The notes under the pieces are model-generated. The model did not search any database, had not been told where the DNA came from, and saw nothing but the letters and a program-made list of their open reading frames with translations. 64,000 nucleotides of DNA, from NCBI GenBank assembly GCA_028683435.1, contig JAQUIG010000009.1:1-64000 (forward strand). The letters run 5' to 3'. Shown piece by piece: positions 8,897-17,245 of this stretch (within the stretch, counting starts at the first letter, position 1; each line of letters begins with the position of its first letter). This DNA is from Desulfuromonadaceae bacterium (GTDB lineage Bacteria; Desulfobacterota; Desulfuromonadia; Geobacterales; Pseudopelobacteraceae). The translations under genes were made by a program, and so were the position numbers.

Positions 8897-9484
8897 ATGT
8901 CACCATTGCCAATGTTGAAAGAGCAAGAACGCTTTACGTATGCCGATTACCTGTCCTGGTCGGATGACGAACGCTGGGAACTGATTAACGGTGTGCCGTA
9001 CTCAATGAGTCCCGCGCCGTCGCGGCTTCATCAGGAAATATCAGGCAATATCCATGGTATTCTGCACCAGTATTTGAAAGGGAAAGAATGCAAGCTTTAT
9101 GCGGCTCCGTTTGACGTCCGCCTACCCGGATCTTCTGATGCACCAGATGATGAAATTGATACGGTCGTACAACCGGATATTGTTGTAATTTGCGACCCTG
9201 ACAAACTTGACGATAAAGGCTGCAAGGGTGTACCCGACCTTGTTATTGAAATACTTTCGCCAAGAACGGCTGAACATGATTTGAAGGACAAGTTTTATCT
9301 CTACCAACGGGTAGGAGTTTTGGAATATTGGATTGTCAACCAGACGGATAAAACGCTGATGATCTTCAAGCTGAACGCGGTTGGTGAATATGGCAGGCCG
9401 GAGATGTACGGTTCCCGTGACATTGTTGCGGTGCCGCTGTTGGGTGATCTTGAGATTGATCTTGCAGAGGTTTTTGCTTCGTAG
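8897..9484 (+). CDS. Uma2 family putative restriction endonuclease
   Basis: A 195-residue protein of the Uma2 (DUF820) family, which has a PD-(D/E)XK nuclease fold. Visible signatures are FTYADYLSW..DERWELINGV at the N-terminus, VQPDIVVICDP (acidic metal ligand), VPDLVIEILSPRT (the D..E.. strand) and KFYLYQRVGVLEYWIVN. The active-site residues look complete. The ATG at 8897 is chosen because GGAGG lies nine bases upstream; an in-frame start at 8876 lies within the preceding hairpin. Family members are widespread and often in many copies, with no settled biological role. A truncated paralogue lies at 5581. Confidence 0.9.
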   Translation: MSPLPMLKEQERFTYADYLSWSDDERWELINGVPYSMSPAPSRLHQEISGNIHGILHQYLKGKECKLYAAPFDVRLPGSSDAPDDEIDTVVQPDIVVICDPDKLDDKGCKGVPDLVIEILSPRTAEHDLKDKFYLYQRVGVLEYWIVNQTDKTLMIFKLNAVGEYGRPEMYGSRDIVAVPLLGDLEIDLAEVFAS

Positions 9485-9530
9485 CTCTCCGAGGTGATGT
9501 TCACTTTAGATCACAGACTGCAGACACAGA

Positions 9531-9562
9531 AAGAGGGCGCAATTAAATGTGCGCCCTCTTTT
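9531..9562. terminator. Bidirectional terminator between convergent genes
   Basis: AAGAGGGCGCA pairs with TGCGCCCTCTT across a short AT loop, followed by T on the plus strand and preceded by A-rich sequence. It separates the Uma2 gene (plus strand) from the outer-membrane protein gene (minus strand) and can serve both. Confidence 0.85.
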
Positions 9563-9588
9563 ACAAGCGGTGAAATTGCAGGGAAAAA

Positions 9589-10347
9589 CTAGAAGCTGAT
9601 GGCGCCTTTCAATGAGTAGAGCGGACGTTCCGCATATTCAGCCTCAGCTGTTATACTCAGCAATGGAAACGGGGTGAGTTTAAGTCCTCCAAAAACGCGC
9701 GGTACCGAGATGGTTTCTTTTTTGAGATCTATTCCCGATGCATTTAGAGTAATAGTTTTCAGGTCCCCCTTGGCTTCACTGTTAATCCACATCATACCGG
9801 CGCCGGCATACGGGGTAATAAAGAGAAAACCTTTGCTGATTGAGGCATCAACTCCGTAGGTTTGCAGCGACAGATCGTTTACACCGGATAGCCTGGTATA
9901 GGTTGCCCGGACGCCAACCGCCGGCGTTGCCACGCTGCCATCCAGAATCGATTTGCTCAGCTCAGCTCCATACAGTTTTACATTGCTGCTTGGCACATAG
10001 GAATACATGGCGCCGACATCAATCCCGAAAGGGAGTCCTTTGCGCGCCCGTATCTTGGGGATAACCAGATAAGCAGGAGCATCATTGTTAAAGGCAGATT
10101 TCCAGTAGCGGTCATTTTTGTCGATACTTACGGCGGTAACCTCGGCGCCGATGTCAAAGCCGGTAATGCCGAGTGGAGCTGCCGGAGTCATGTTTCTGTA
10201 CCCAAGCGCGGCACCAGCTTCCTTGCTCAGGTTTTTGAAGTCTTCCTGGCTGATGGCTGTAGAAAAACTGATGTCTGCTGCCAGTGCCGGTGATACTGCA
10301 AGAGCCACTGCCGCCGCAACCACCCCGTATATTAACGCTCGTTTCAT
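9589..10347 (-). CDS. Outer-membrane beta-barrel-like protein
   Basis: A 252-residue exported protein with a clear signal peptide (VVAAAVALAVSPALA, cleavage near residue 23). The mature part is rich in alternating hydrophobic strands, has repeated GVDA / GAG / GGLK segments, and ends in a terminal strand finishing with Phe (LKGAISF), as expected for BAM-inserted porin-like barrels. No enzymatic motif is visible. It is monocistronic: AAGGGGAGG lies before the ATG, a sigma70-like promoter lies upstream and a terminator downstream. The exact family and cargo are unknown. Confidence 0.8.
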   Translation of the reverse strand: MKRALIYGVVAAAVALAVSPALAADISFSTAISQEDFKNLSKEAGAALGYRNMTPAAPLGITGFDIGAEVTAVSIDKNDRYWKSAFNNDAPAYLVIPKIRARKGLPFGIDVGAMYSYVPSSNVKLYGAELSKSILDGSVATPAVGVRATYTRLSGVNDLSLQTYGVDASISKGFLFITPYAGAGMMWINSEAKGDLKTITLNASGIDLKKETISVPRVFGGLKLTPFPLLSITAEAEYAERPLYSLKGAISF

Positions 10348-10377
10348 GTAAACCTCCCCTTGAATTATAATGACGGT

Positions 10378-10406
10378 AATGTAGCAAAGTAAGCGCCGTT
10401 GGTCAA
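10378..10406 (-). promoter_or_regulatory. Sigma70-like promoter for the outer-membrane protein gene
   Basis: On the minus strand TTGACC (10406-10401) and TACATT (10383-10378) are separated by exactly 17 bases, about 30 bases before the start codon. Confidence 0.5.
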
Positions 10407-10527
10407 TCAGCTCATGCTTACGAACGTATATTGGCTTTTACAGACTTTTCGCGATGAGATGGCGTAAAAAACCTGTAGAAACTCGATAATTTGCCGATGG
10501 GGAAAAGAAGTAAATACAGATCGGTGC

Positions 10528-10947
10528 ATGAGGCAGGTCGTGGCAAAAACAGTTGAGTTAAAAATACCTGACGATATCGAATATCGCGTTATTGGCAATG
10601 CATTCGGCCTACTGATCGTTTCTGCCGGGCTTCTGAGCGGAGAAATGTTTCGTCTGCGCAGTTTTGACTACTGGCTGGATGATATTGTCCCCTTGTTGTT
10701 AGTTGTCTTATTGGGCTACAAGCTTTTCAGAAACTTTCTATCGACCATGAATGCATATCAGGGTATAACCTCTCCTGCCGATGTTATCCGTGATATGAAT
10801 ATTCATACAACCCTCAAATCTGAACCTGCTGCAGTCGCACAAATTGCAGCCAAGACAGGTTATACAACTGAACAAGTTGTTGCTGAAGTTGCCAAGCGTA
10901 TTGAGGCTCAGAAGGCCGAAGTGCTCAAAAAGAATAAAGTTAAATAA
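10528..10947 (+). CDS. Small membrane protein preceding a GspE-type ATPase
   Basis: A 139-residue protein not assigned to a named family. It has two hydrophobic segments (about 28-44, NAFGLLIVSAGLLSG; and about 52-70, DIVPLLLVVLLGYKLF), then a soluble tail predicted helical, with AAKTGYTTEQVVAEVAKRIEAQKAEV resembling a small helical domain, and a Lys-rich end. It stops 3 nt before the ATPase at 10951, so the two are probably co-translated. That context suggests a membrane partner or anchor for the ATPase, but this is inference. The start is uncertain: no strong Shine-Dalgarno precedes the ATG at 10528. Confidence 0.65.
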   Translation: MRQVVAKTVELKIPDDIEYRVIGNAFGLLIVSAGLLSGEMFRLRSFDYWLDDIVPLLLVVLLGYKLFRNFLSTMNAYQGITSPADVIRDMNIHTTLKSEPAAVAQIAAKTGYTTEQVVAEVAKRIEAQKAEVLKKNKVK

Positions 10948-10950
10948 TTG

Positions 10951-12750
10951 ATGGGGATCATGCCGGAGCCTAAGAAACTTACTATTGAAAATCTGGCTCA
11001 TCTGATGGAACGTCGCGGATTGTTGTCGAGCGAACAGCTTCGTGATGTGCTGATCCGGGGAAGGGAGCAGGAATCGCGTCTTTTTGCTCACTATCAATTC
11101 GGTGCCTCCCGTAGGAGTCATGCCGGTTCCGAACTTGTTTCTCCTGCCGAAGTTCTCGCTTCATTCAATCTTGAAATACATGGATCGAAGGGTAATCTGC
11201 TCTCAGAAGACGTCATTACCGATGCGCTGGCCGCTGCCACCGGGCTCCCTTATTTTAAAATAGATCCGTTGCAGCTGGATTTGCATATTGTAACCGATTA
11301 TATTCCCCGTCCGTTCGCCCTGAAAAACCTGATTGTTGCCGTCGGCGAGTCAGGTGGCGTCATCACTGTCGCTGTGGCTGACCCGTTTAATGAGGCGATC
11401 GTCAACGAACTGGCGTCAGCCAGGCGCCTGGTGATCAGGCGCGTCCTCAGCTCAAAAAGCGACATTCTGAAGATATTGCGTGAATTCTACGGATTCCGGG
11501 CATCGGTTCTGGCTGCAGAGGCGGAGGCTTCATCATCGATAGATCTGGGCAATCTGGAACAATTTTTCAAACTTAAAGGTCATCAAGAAATCGAGGGGAC
11601 CGAGAAACATGTGGTTTCTGCCGTCGATTTTCTTCTCAACTATGCCTTCGATCAGCACGCCAGTGATATCCACATAGAACCGAAACGTGAAACCTCGCTG
11701 ATCCGTTTCCGCATTGATGGTGTCATGCACAACATCCATGTCATTCCAAAACCTCTGCATGCCCCGATCGTTTCTCGCATCAAGATGCTATCCCGCATGG
11801 ATCTAGCCGAAAAACGGCGCCCCCAGGATGGCCGTATCAAGACCAATTTCAACACCAAGGATATTGAACTGCGCGTTTCTACCGTTCCGGTCGCCTTTGG
11901 TGAAAAGGTCGTCATCAGAGTTTTTGATCCCGATATCCTCCTGCAGGATCTGGACAGCATGGGGTTTTATCCGCGTGAGTTAACGCTCTATAACTCATTT
12001 CTGCGCCGTCCGAACGGCATCATACTGGTGACCGGCCCGACCGGCAGTGGCAAGACCACTACTCTCTACTCTTCACTGAGGTCGCTCTCTTCTCCAGAGG
12101 TCAACATTGTTACGGTTGAGGATCCTATCGAGATGGTCATGGAGGAATTCAACCAGATCGGCGTGCAGCATGGAATTGGCGTCAGTTTTGACAGTATTCT
12201 CCGTAATATTCTCCGTCAGGATCCCGATATCATAATGATCGGTGAAATCCGCGACCGCGAGACGGCAGAAAATGCCGTTCAGGCCGCCCTGACCGGTCAT
12301 CTGGTGCTTTCCACTTTGCATACCAACGATTCCGCGTCTACCATCATCAGGCTGCTTGATCTTGGTGTCCCCCCATTCCTGATCTCTGCAACCCTGCTTG
12401 GTATTGTAGCCCAGCGTCTGGTACGTAAAATTTGCCCTCACTGCAAAAAAAACCGTACTCTTTCCCAAGACGAATGTGAATATCTGCAGCTGCCGGAAAA
12501 GTCGTATTCAGTGTGGGAAGGAGATGGGTGCAAGGAGTGCCGTGGTACGGGGTACAAGGGGCGCATTGGCCTGTTTGAAATTATGGATATGAATGACAGG
12601 TTGAAGGCTTTGATTTCTGGTTCTGTTGAGCTTGCCATCATTGCCGAGACAGCAAAGCAGGAAGGGCTTGTCACTCTACGCGAAATTGCCATCAACAAGA
12701 TGCTTGAAGGAGTGACGACATACGAGGAAGTTGTTGCGATGACCGGATAG
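10951..12750 (+). CDS. GspE/PilB-family secretion or pilus ATPase
   Basis: A hexameric traffic ATPase that would power assembly of a type II secretion pseudopilus or type IV pilus. The N-terminal half (about 60-185) contains a MshEN-type domain (VITDALAAATGLPYFKIDPL). The C-terminal motor shows Walker A GPTGSGKTT at about 362-370, an Asp box, Walker B with IIMIGEIRD at about 427-436, and a tetracysteine zinc site (CPHC near 495, CKEC near 526), as in GspE and PilB. It is about 600 residues. The ATG at 10951 follows directly after a possible TTG. No other secretion genes are adjacent except the small membrane protein upstream, so it is an isolated motor gene. Confidence 0.88.
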   Translation: MGIMPEPKKLTIENLAHLMERRGLLSSEQLRDVLIRGREQESRLFAHYQFGASRRSHAGSELVSPAEVLASFNLEIHGSKGNLLSEDVITDALAAATGLPYFKIDPLQLDLHIVTDYIPRPFALKNLIVAVGESGGVITVAVADPFNEAIVNELASARRLVIRRVLSSKSDILKILREFYGFRASVLAAEAEASSSIDLGNLEQFFKLKGHQEIEGTEKHVVSAVDFLLNYAFDQHASDIHIEPKRETSLIRFRIDGVMHNIHVIPKPLHAPIVSRIKMLSRMDLAEKRRPQDGRIKTNFNTKDIELRVSTVPVAFGEKVVIRVFDPDILLQDLDSMGFYPRELTLYNSFLRRPNGIILVTGPTGSGKTTTLYSSLRSLSSPEVNIVTVEDPIEMVMEEFNQIGVQHGIGVSFDSILRNILRQDPDIIMIGEIRDRETAENAVQAALTGHLVLSTLHTNDSASTIIRLLDLGVPPFLISATLLGIVAQRLVRKICPHCKKNRTLSQDECEYLQLPEKSYSVWEGDGCKECRGTGYKGRIGLFEIMDMNDRLKALISGSVELAIIAETAKQEGLVTLREIAINKMLEGVTTYEEVVAMTG

Positions 12751-12816
12751 GCCCATTTATTTAATGCAAGGATATGTCTCGAAAAGAGACGTTAGGGTAT
12801 ATAAATGTTGTCGTGT

Positions 12817-15800
12817 TTATTCATTATTCTGTTTAAGTCTCCGGTACAGTGTTGCCCGTGAAATATTGAGAGTTTTTGCTGCCTTTTCGATGTTGCCCTC
12901 CGCCTGGTCAAGAACGGTTCTGATATGTTCTCCTTCTACTTCCTGTACCGTCCGCCGGTTTGGTGCTGTTTGGTGAGTGCGACTTTGTGTCAGACTTGAG
13001 AAGTGAATCTGACGAAGCATTGCTTCGTGCGGGGTGAGTAGCAGCGCCCGCTCGAGAACATTTTTCAGTTCGCGAATGTTGCCGGGCCAGTGGTAGCCAC
13101 GCAATGTTTTCATGATATCGTCAGAAATGACTGTTGCCGTTGAGCCCAGTGACTGGAGCAGGTAGGCGACCAGCTCCGGAAGGTTATCCATACGCTCCCT
13201 GAGCGGGGGTAAGTGAATAGCCATCATGTTGATCCGGTACATAAGATCCTGGCGGAACCGACCGGAGCTTACTAATGAATTCAGCTCATGATGCGTCGCG
13301 CATATCAGACGGAAATTACTCCTCATAAGTTTTACATCTCCAAGTCGGCGATAGCTTTTGTCCTCCAAAACTTTGAGGAATTGCGCTTGAACATCAATGC
13401 TCATGTCGCCAATTTCATCGAGAAACAGCGTCCCCCGGTCGGCAACATCGAGCAACCCTTTTCGGTCCTGGTCAGCAGAGGTAAAGGCTCCTCTCGCATT
13501 CCCGAAAATTTCGCGGGAGAGCATTTCACCGCGCAGCCCGGAGCAGTTCAGCTCAACGCATTCATTTGAAGCTCGCGATCCGTGCTGGTGAATCCATCTG
13601 GCGAGCATCCCTTTTCCGGTGCCGGTTTCACCGGTTATAAGTACCGGTATGTCACTGGCTGCGGCCGCCAGTGCCAAAGCATACATTTCCTGCATGGCCC
13701 TGTTTTCACCAATAAAAAAATCATCCTTCTTTTCAAGTCGCTTTCGTGCCGATTGTTGTCGTTTCAGGACGCCAATTTCGAGAGTTTTACGTATAAATAC
13801 GGCCAGGGCAGCATTGTCAACCGGCTTAGTCAGGAAGTTATCCGCGCCGTGCTGCATCGCTTCAACTGCCAGGGGAATGTCCCCTTCTCCGGTTATAACG
13901 ATGATCGGTATGCAGGGATCGTTTATCCGTGCCGTGCCTATAAAATCAATGCCGCTGCCATCCGGCAGGTTTATGTCGAGAACCATGATGTCAAATCGAC
14001 GGGCGGCCAATGCGGCTGCAGCTTCGGCAAGGTTGGCCGCCTCAAAGATCTCATACCCTTCCTTTGAAAAATAACCGGCATTTTCCAGCAGGTTAAAAAA
14101 TACCTGCTGCAGCTTGAGGCCGTCAGTTAAAACGTGAATCGATATATCATCATTGTCAGAGGAGAGGGTCGCCCGTTTGTTTTTTGACATGCCGCTTGAT
14201 TCCCAGAGAACAAGCGTTTCACGGCATACTTCATACAGAGAAATTGGCTGAAGGGCTGCTGCCGGGATAGTCCCTCCCAAGTCAAGGAGATCGTTCATCA
14301 GGTGAACCAGACGGTTGATCTGAGTTCGTATATGGTGAATAAACGGCTCAAATTCAGGATTGGAGGCAACCTCTCTTTCCCTGAACAGGGCTTCGGTAAT
14401 GGTGAGGATGGCGTTGAGTGGATTACGGACCTCATGGGCAACGCCACCGGCTATCTGTCCGATTGCTTCAAGCCGTTTGGCTCTCAGCAGGTGCTGCTCA
14501 AGCAGTTTTCGTTCAGAAATTTCATTTATCAGAAGCGAGTTGATTTCAGTCAGGTCTTTGGTGCGCTCACGGATCTCCTCCTCCAAATGAGAATGGATAT
14601 CAGTTAATGTATGTTCTGCTTCTTTCTGCAAATTAATGTCATAACAACTGCCAATATAGCCGGAAAACGAGCCGTCAACACCATTATACGGAGTTCCGTG
14701 GTCATTGATCCAGCGATAGCTGCCGTCATTATATCGCAGACGATATTCCATCTTGAATGCATGCCTGGCTTGAAATGCTTCCATGTAAGTGGCAATAGAC
14801 CGCTTCAGATCATCCGGATGAACCCCGTCTATCCATCCGTCTCCGAGTTCCTGTTCCAATGTGCGTCCGGTGAAAGCCAACCATGTCTGGTTAAAATAAT
14901 CACAATGGGCATCGGTACCAGATTTCCAGATAAGGGAAGGGAAAATATCCAGCAACTTCGAGTGGTAGTCTCGAGATCTGGTTAGCGCATCCTCAGATTT
15001 TTTCAGTGCAAGTGTATGCTGCTGCTCAATCTTGAACTGGGCGAGGAGCGTTTTAGCTTTTCTGCGGATGCTCCACAGCAATGCGCCCAGTGACATGGTG
15101 AAAACGACAATGACTCCTACTAACGTCACCACCCAGATGCTTTTTGATAATGGTGCCATAACTTCACTGACATCGACTTTGGCAACTAGCCACCACTGGG
15201 TTCCCGGTATGCATCTGGTTGCGCTGAGTACATTCACATCACGGTAATCTCTGCCTTCAAAACTGCCCTCCTGCCCAAGAACTGCGCGCACCGCTGGTAA
15301 GTTGTGGCGTGTGAGCGGCAGAAGAAACGGAACGGTAAATTTTTTACGATGCCGGAGTTGATTCAGGAAATGGACCGAATCCCCTTCGCGCTGGACCAGT
15401 AACGTTTCAGCTGTCGAACTGAATGTAGGCCACGATTGAATGAGCGGGAAAAGGCGCTTGGTCGGATCGATATCCAGTAACAGAACGGCGATGCAGCGAG
15501 ACGGTGCGTTGCCAAGAAGCATGATCGGAATAGCGAGGTGAATTTCGGCAGGATCACCGGCATTGTCACTATGGAAGCCGGTAAGCAGTAATTCCTGCTC
15601 TCTGGCCGTCTCGGCAACCAGTGCAAAATAATGCCGTGACAGGGGTGTTTTTAGTTCCGGATCAGAAGCAATTACTTCACCATCAGGAGTAAAGAGGATC
15701 CCTCTACTATACCCGCCAAGGTCAATCAGGTTAGCCATCCAATGTTTGAATTCCAGGCGGATTTTGGCCTTATCGTTGCTGCGGATGTACAGATTGATCC

Positions 15801-15951
15801 TGTGGGCCATCATGGCGTTTGCGCGAATGGAGGCCGCTTCGGCAAAACGCTCCTTACGCCATTGAACCAGCTGGGATGTTTTAAGGTCAGCAATTGTTGC
15901 TAGCTTTTTGCGCTTCTCATCCAAAATAAATTGCTTTTGTTGTTGAATCAA
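12817..15951 (-). CDS. Fused sensor kinase and sigma54 regulator (deletion-derived chimera)
   Basis: A 1044-residue frame joining two incomplete proteins. Order: Cache-like sensor (about 30-265), transmembrane helix (271-295), PAS (about 330-440), coiled coil, HisKA with phospho-acceptor His506 (VAHEVRNPLN), then only the start of HATPase_c up to the N box (QQVFFNLLENA, 615-625). The frame then enters a receiver lacking its first strand and acidic pocket but keeping acceptor Asp659 (MVLDINLPDG), followed by a sigma54 AAA+ domain (Walker A GETGTGKG, 774-781) and a Fis-type HTH (about 1012-1040). The kinase ATP lid and G boxes are missing, and the usual GAFTGA loop reads GAFTSA (821-826). The start is a TTG at 15951 with no first membrane helix. 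Probably non-functional as a kinase; any regulator activity is uncertain. Confidence 0.85.
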   Translation of the reverse strand: MIQQQKQFILDEKRKKLATIADLKTSQLVQWRKERFAEAASIRANAMMAHRINLYIRSNDKAKIRLEFKHWMANLIDLGGYSRGILFTPDGEVIASDPELKTPLSRHYFALVAETAREQELLLTGFHSDNAGDPAEIHLAIPIMLLGNAPSRCIAVLLLDIDPTKRLFPLIQSWPTFSSTAETLLVQREGDSVHFLNQLRHRKKFTVPFLLPLTRHNLPAVRAVLGQEGSFEGRDYRDVNVLSATRCIPGTQWWLVAKVDVSEVMAPLSKSIWVVTLVGVIVVFTMSLGALLWSIRRKAKTLLAQFKIEQQHTLALKKSEDALTRSRDYHSKLLDIFPSLIWKSGTDAHCDYFNQTWLAFTGRTLEQELGDGWIDGVHPDDLKRSIATYMEAFQARHAFKMEYRLRYNDGSYRWINDHGTPYNGVDGSFSGYIGSCYDINLQKEAEHTLTDIHSHLEEEIRERTKDLTEINSLLINEISERKLLEQHLLRAKRLEAIGQIAGGVAHEVRNPLNAILTITEALFREREVASNPEFEPFIHHIRTQINRLVHLMNDLLDLGGTIPAAALQPISLYEVCRETLVLWESSGMSKNKRATLSSDNDDISIHVLTDGLKLQQVFFNLLENAGYFSKEGYEIFEAANLAEAAAALAARRFDIMVLDINLPDGSGIDFIGTARINDPCIPIIVITGEGDIPLAVEAMQHGADNFLTKPVDNAALAVFIRKTLEIGVLKRQQSARKRLEKKDDFFIGENRAMQEMYALALAAAASDIPVLITGETGTGKGMLARWIHQHGSRASNECVELNCSGLRGEMLSREIFGNARGAFTSADQDRKGLLDVADRGTLFLDEIGDMSIDVQAQFLKVLEDKSYRRLGDVKLMRSNFRLICATHHELNSLVSSGRFRQDLMYRINMMAIHLPPLRERMDNLPELVAYLLQSLGSTATVISDDIMKTLRGYHWPGNIRELKNVLERALLLTPHEAMLRQIHFSSLTQSRTHQTAPNRRTVQEVEGEHIRTVLDQAEGNIEKAAKTLNISRATLYRRLKQNNE

Positions 15952-15977
15952 GCCGTAACCGGCACCAAAGACAATAG

Positions 15978-16445
15978 ATGTCTCTGAGCGGAGGTGTCGC
16001 CTTAGCGGAGAACAGCCCCGGACATATGGAAGGTCATCAGCATACTATGGGGACTGCTATGGAATCAACCTACGCCGATGTTAAAATGCATCAGGCTTGT
16101 CCGCACTGCGGTATGGATCGTGAAAAATTTGCTCATTCACGAATGCTGATCACCTATTCAGACGGCACATCTGTCGGAGTATGCAGTATACATTGCGCCG
16201 TCACCGAGTTGAAGGCCAATAGGGGCAAGAAGATCAAAATGGTCGAGGTCGCCGATCTCGATACCAAAAAACTGGTCGATGCTGAAAAGGCGATCTGGGT
16301 GATCGGGGGAAGCAAGAAGGGTGTCATGACACGGACGCCGAAATGGGCTTTTGCACACAAGGCTGACGCCGTTGCATTTGTCGGCAAGAACGGCGGCCAG
16401 TTGGCTACCTATAAAGATGCATTGGCATTAGCCGGAAAAGAGTAA
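15978..16445 (+). CDS. NosL-like protein with clipped signal peptide
   Basis: A 155-residue NosL-type protein: CPHCGMDREKF (Cys-x-x-Cys-Gly-Met, about 38-47), then a SDGTSVGVCSIHCAV segment and a KKGVMTRTPKWAFA..DAVAFV segment typical of NosL copper/heavy-metal-binding proteins. The N-terminus MSLSGGVALAENSPGH looks like only the end of a signal peptide (GVALA-EN cleavage site) with the charged and most of the hydrophobic part missing; a stop codon lies directly before the ATG. His-rich MEGHQHTMG follows. It is the first gene of a NosL-NosL-small protein-permease series. Export may be impaired; this is inferred from the truncated leader. Confidence 0.75.
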   Translation: MSLSGGVALAENSPGHMEGHQHTMGTAMESTYADVKMHQACPHCGMDREKFAHSRMLITYSDGTSVGVCSIHCAVTELKANRGKKIKMVEVADLDTKKLVDAEKAIWVIGGSKKGVMTRTPKWAFAHKADAVAFVGKNGGQLATYKDALALAGKE

Positions 16446-16463
16446 AAACAGCCCGGAGATTTC

Positions 16464-16940
16464 ATGAGACGGTTTATCCCCTTTGTGTTTTTGATCTGTT
16501 TACTCGCCGTTGAAAGTGCCACGGCCGGGGGCAAGGATGCCGTTGCCATTCCGGCCGGAGCCAAGTGCCCGGTCTGCGGCATGTTTGTTGCAAAATTTCC
16601 CGACTGGACGGCAACGGCCCGTTTCAAGGACGGCACGACCTCCTATTATGACGGACCGAAAGATATGTTCAGCCACTATTTCGATACCGCCCGCTATACA
16701 CCCGGAAAGCATCAGTCAGATATCATCGCGCTGGCCGTTAAGGAGTATTACTCGCTGGCAATGATTGATGCGCGCTCCGCTTATTTTGTGATCGGCAGTG
16801 ATATCTATGGGCCGATGGGGAGCGAGCTGATACCGTTTAAAACCGAGAAAGATGCCGCTTCATTCAAGCTTGATCACAAAGGAAAACGCATACTGCGCTT
16901 CAACGAGATTACCCGGCTTATCATAAAAACACTCAACTAA
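16464..16940 (+). CDS. NosL family periplasmic protein
   Basis: A 158-residue exported protein with an intact signal peptide (RRFIPFVFLICLLAVESATA). The mature region begins with a metal-binding CPVCGM motif (about 36-41) and has the NosL pattern: ATARFKDGTTSYYDGPKDMFSHYF, a YYSLAMIDARSAYFVIGSDIYGPMG core and a C-terminal FKTEKDAASFK segment. NosL proteins bind Cu(I) or other metals and usually accompany an ABC exporter (NosDFY-like). Here it is followed by a small periplasmic protein and a permease in the same direction. It does not show a Cys lipobox. The substrate is unknown. Confidence 0.85.
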   Translation: MRRFIPFVFLICLLAVESATAGGKDAVAIPAGAKCPVCGMFVAKFPDWTATARFKDGTTSYYDGPKDMFSHYFDTARYTPGKHQSDIIALAVKEYYSLAMIDARSAYFVIGSDIYGPMGSELIPFKTEKDAASFKLDHKGKRILRFNEITRLIIKTLN

Positions 16941-16960
16941 GTTTGTCCTCGGATGATACC

Positions 16961-17245
16961 ATGCGCCGATCATCACAATTTCTGCTCCTTACCGCAGTCA
17001 GTTTGACGCTCTTTCTGTCGCTGCCGCTGCACGCCCGTTATGCGCAGCAACATGCACATGGTCAGGCGGCACAACTGCGGCGCCTGCACGTGACTGATCT
17101 CTGTCTTGCCACCGAGGCCCGCTATACCCGCCACCCGGCCCTGGCCGACCGTCACGCCCCTTTTCAGGAACATCCTTTGGCGCTCGAACATTTTCCGTCG
17201 GGTTCTCTGATCCTGCCGTCCCTCCCGGAGCAAGATAAACCATGA
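16961..17245 (+). CDS. Small His-rich exported protein
   Basis: A 94-residue protein with a signal peptide (LLLTAVSLTLFLSLPLHA) and a short mature part rich in His and Arg (QQHAHG, RLHVTD, TRHPALADRHAP, EHPLALEH). Eight His in so small a protein suggest metal binding, in keeping with its position between NosL genes and the permease, but no family is recognised. The ATG at 16961 is preferred over an upstream ATG, which would add six residues before the charged signal start. It overlaps the permease start by 4 nt, implying coupled translation. Confidence 0.6.
   Translation: MRRSSQFLLLTAVSLTLFLSLPLHARYAQQHAHGQAAQLRRLHVTDLCLATEARYTRHPALADRHAPFQEHPLALEHFPSGSLILPSLPEQDKP

Noticed and set aside
12751..12816. 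GTCTC..GAGAC hairpin after the ATPase gene as a terminator
   Set aside because: The stem is only five bases and lacks a T tract, so I do not call it.
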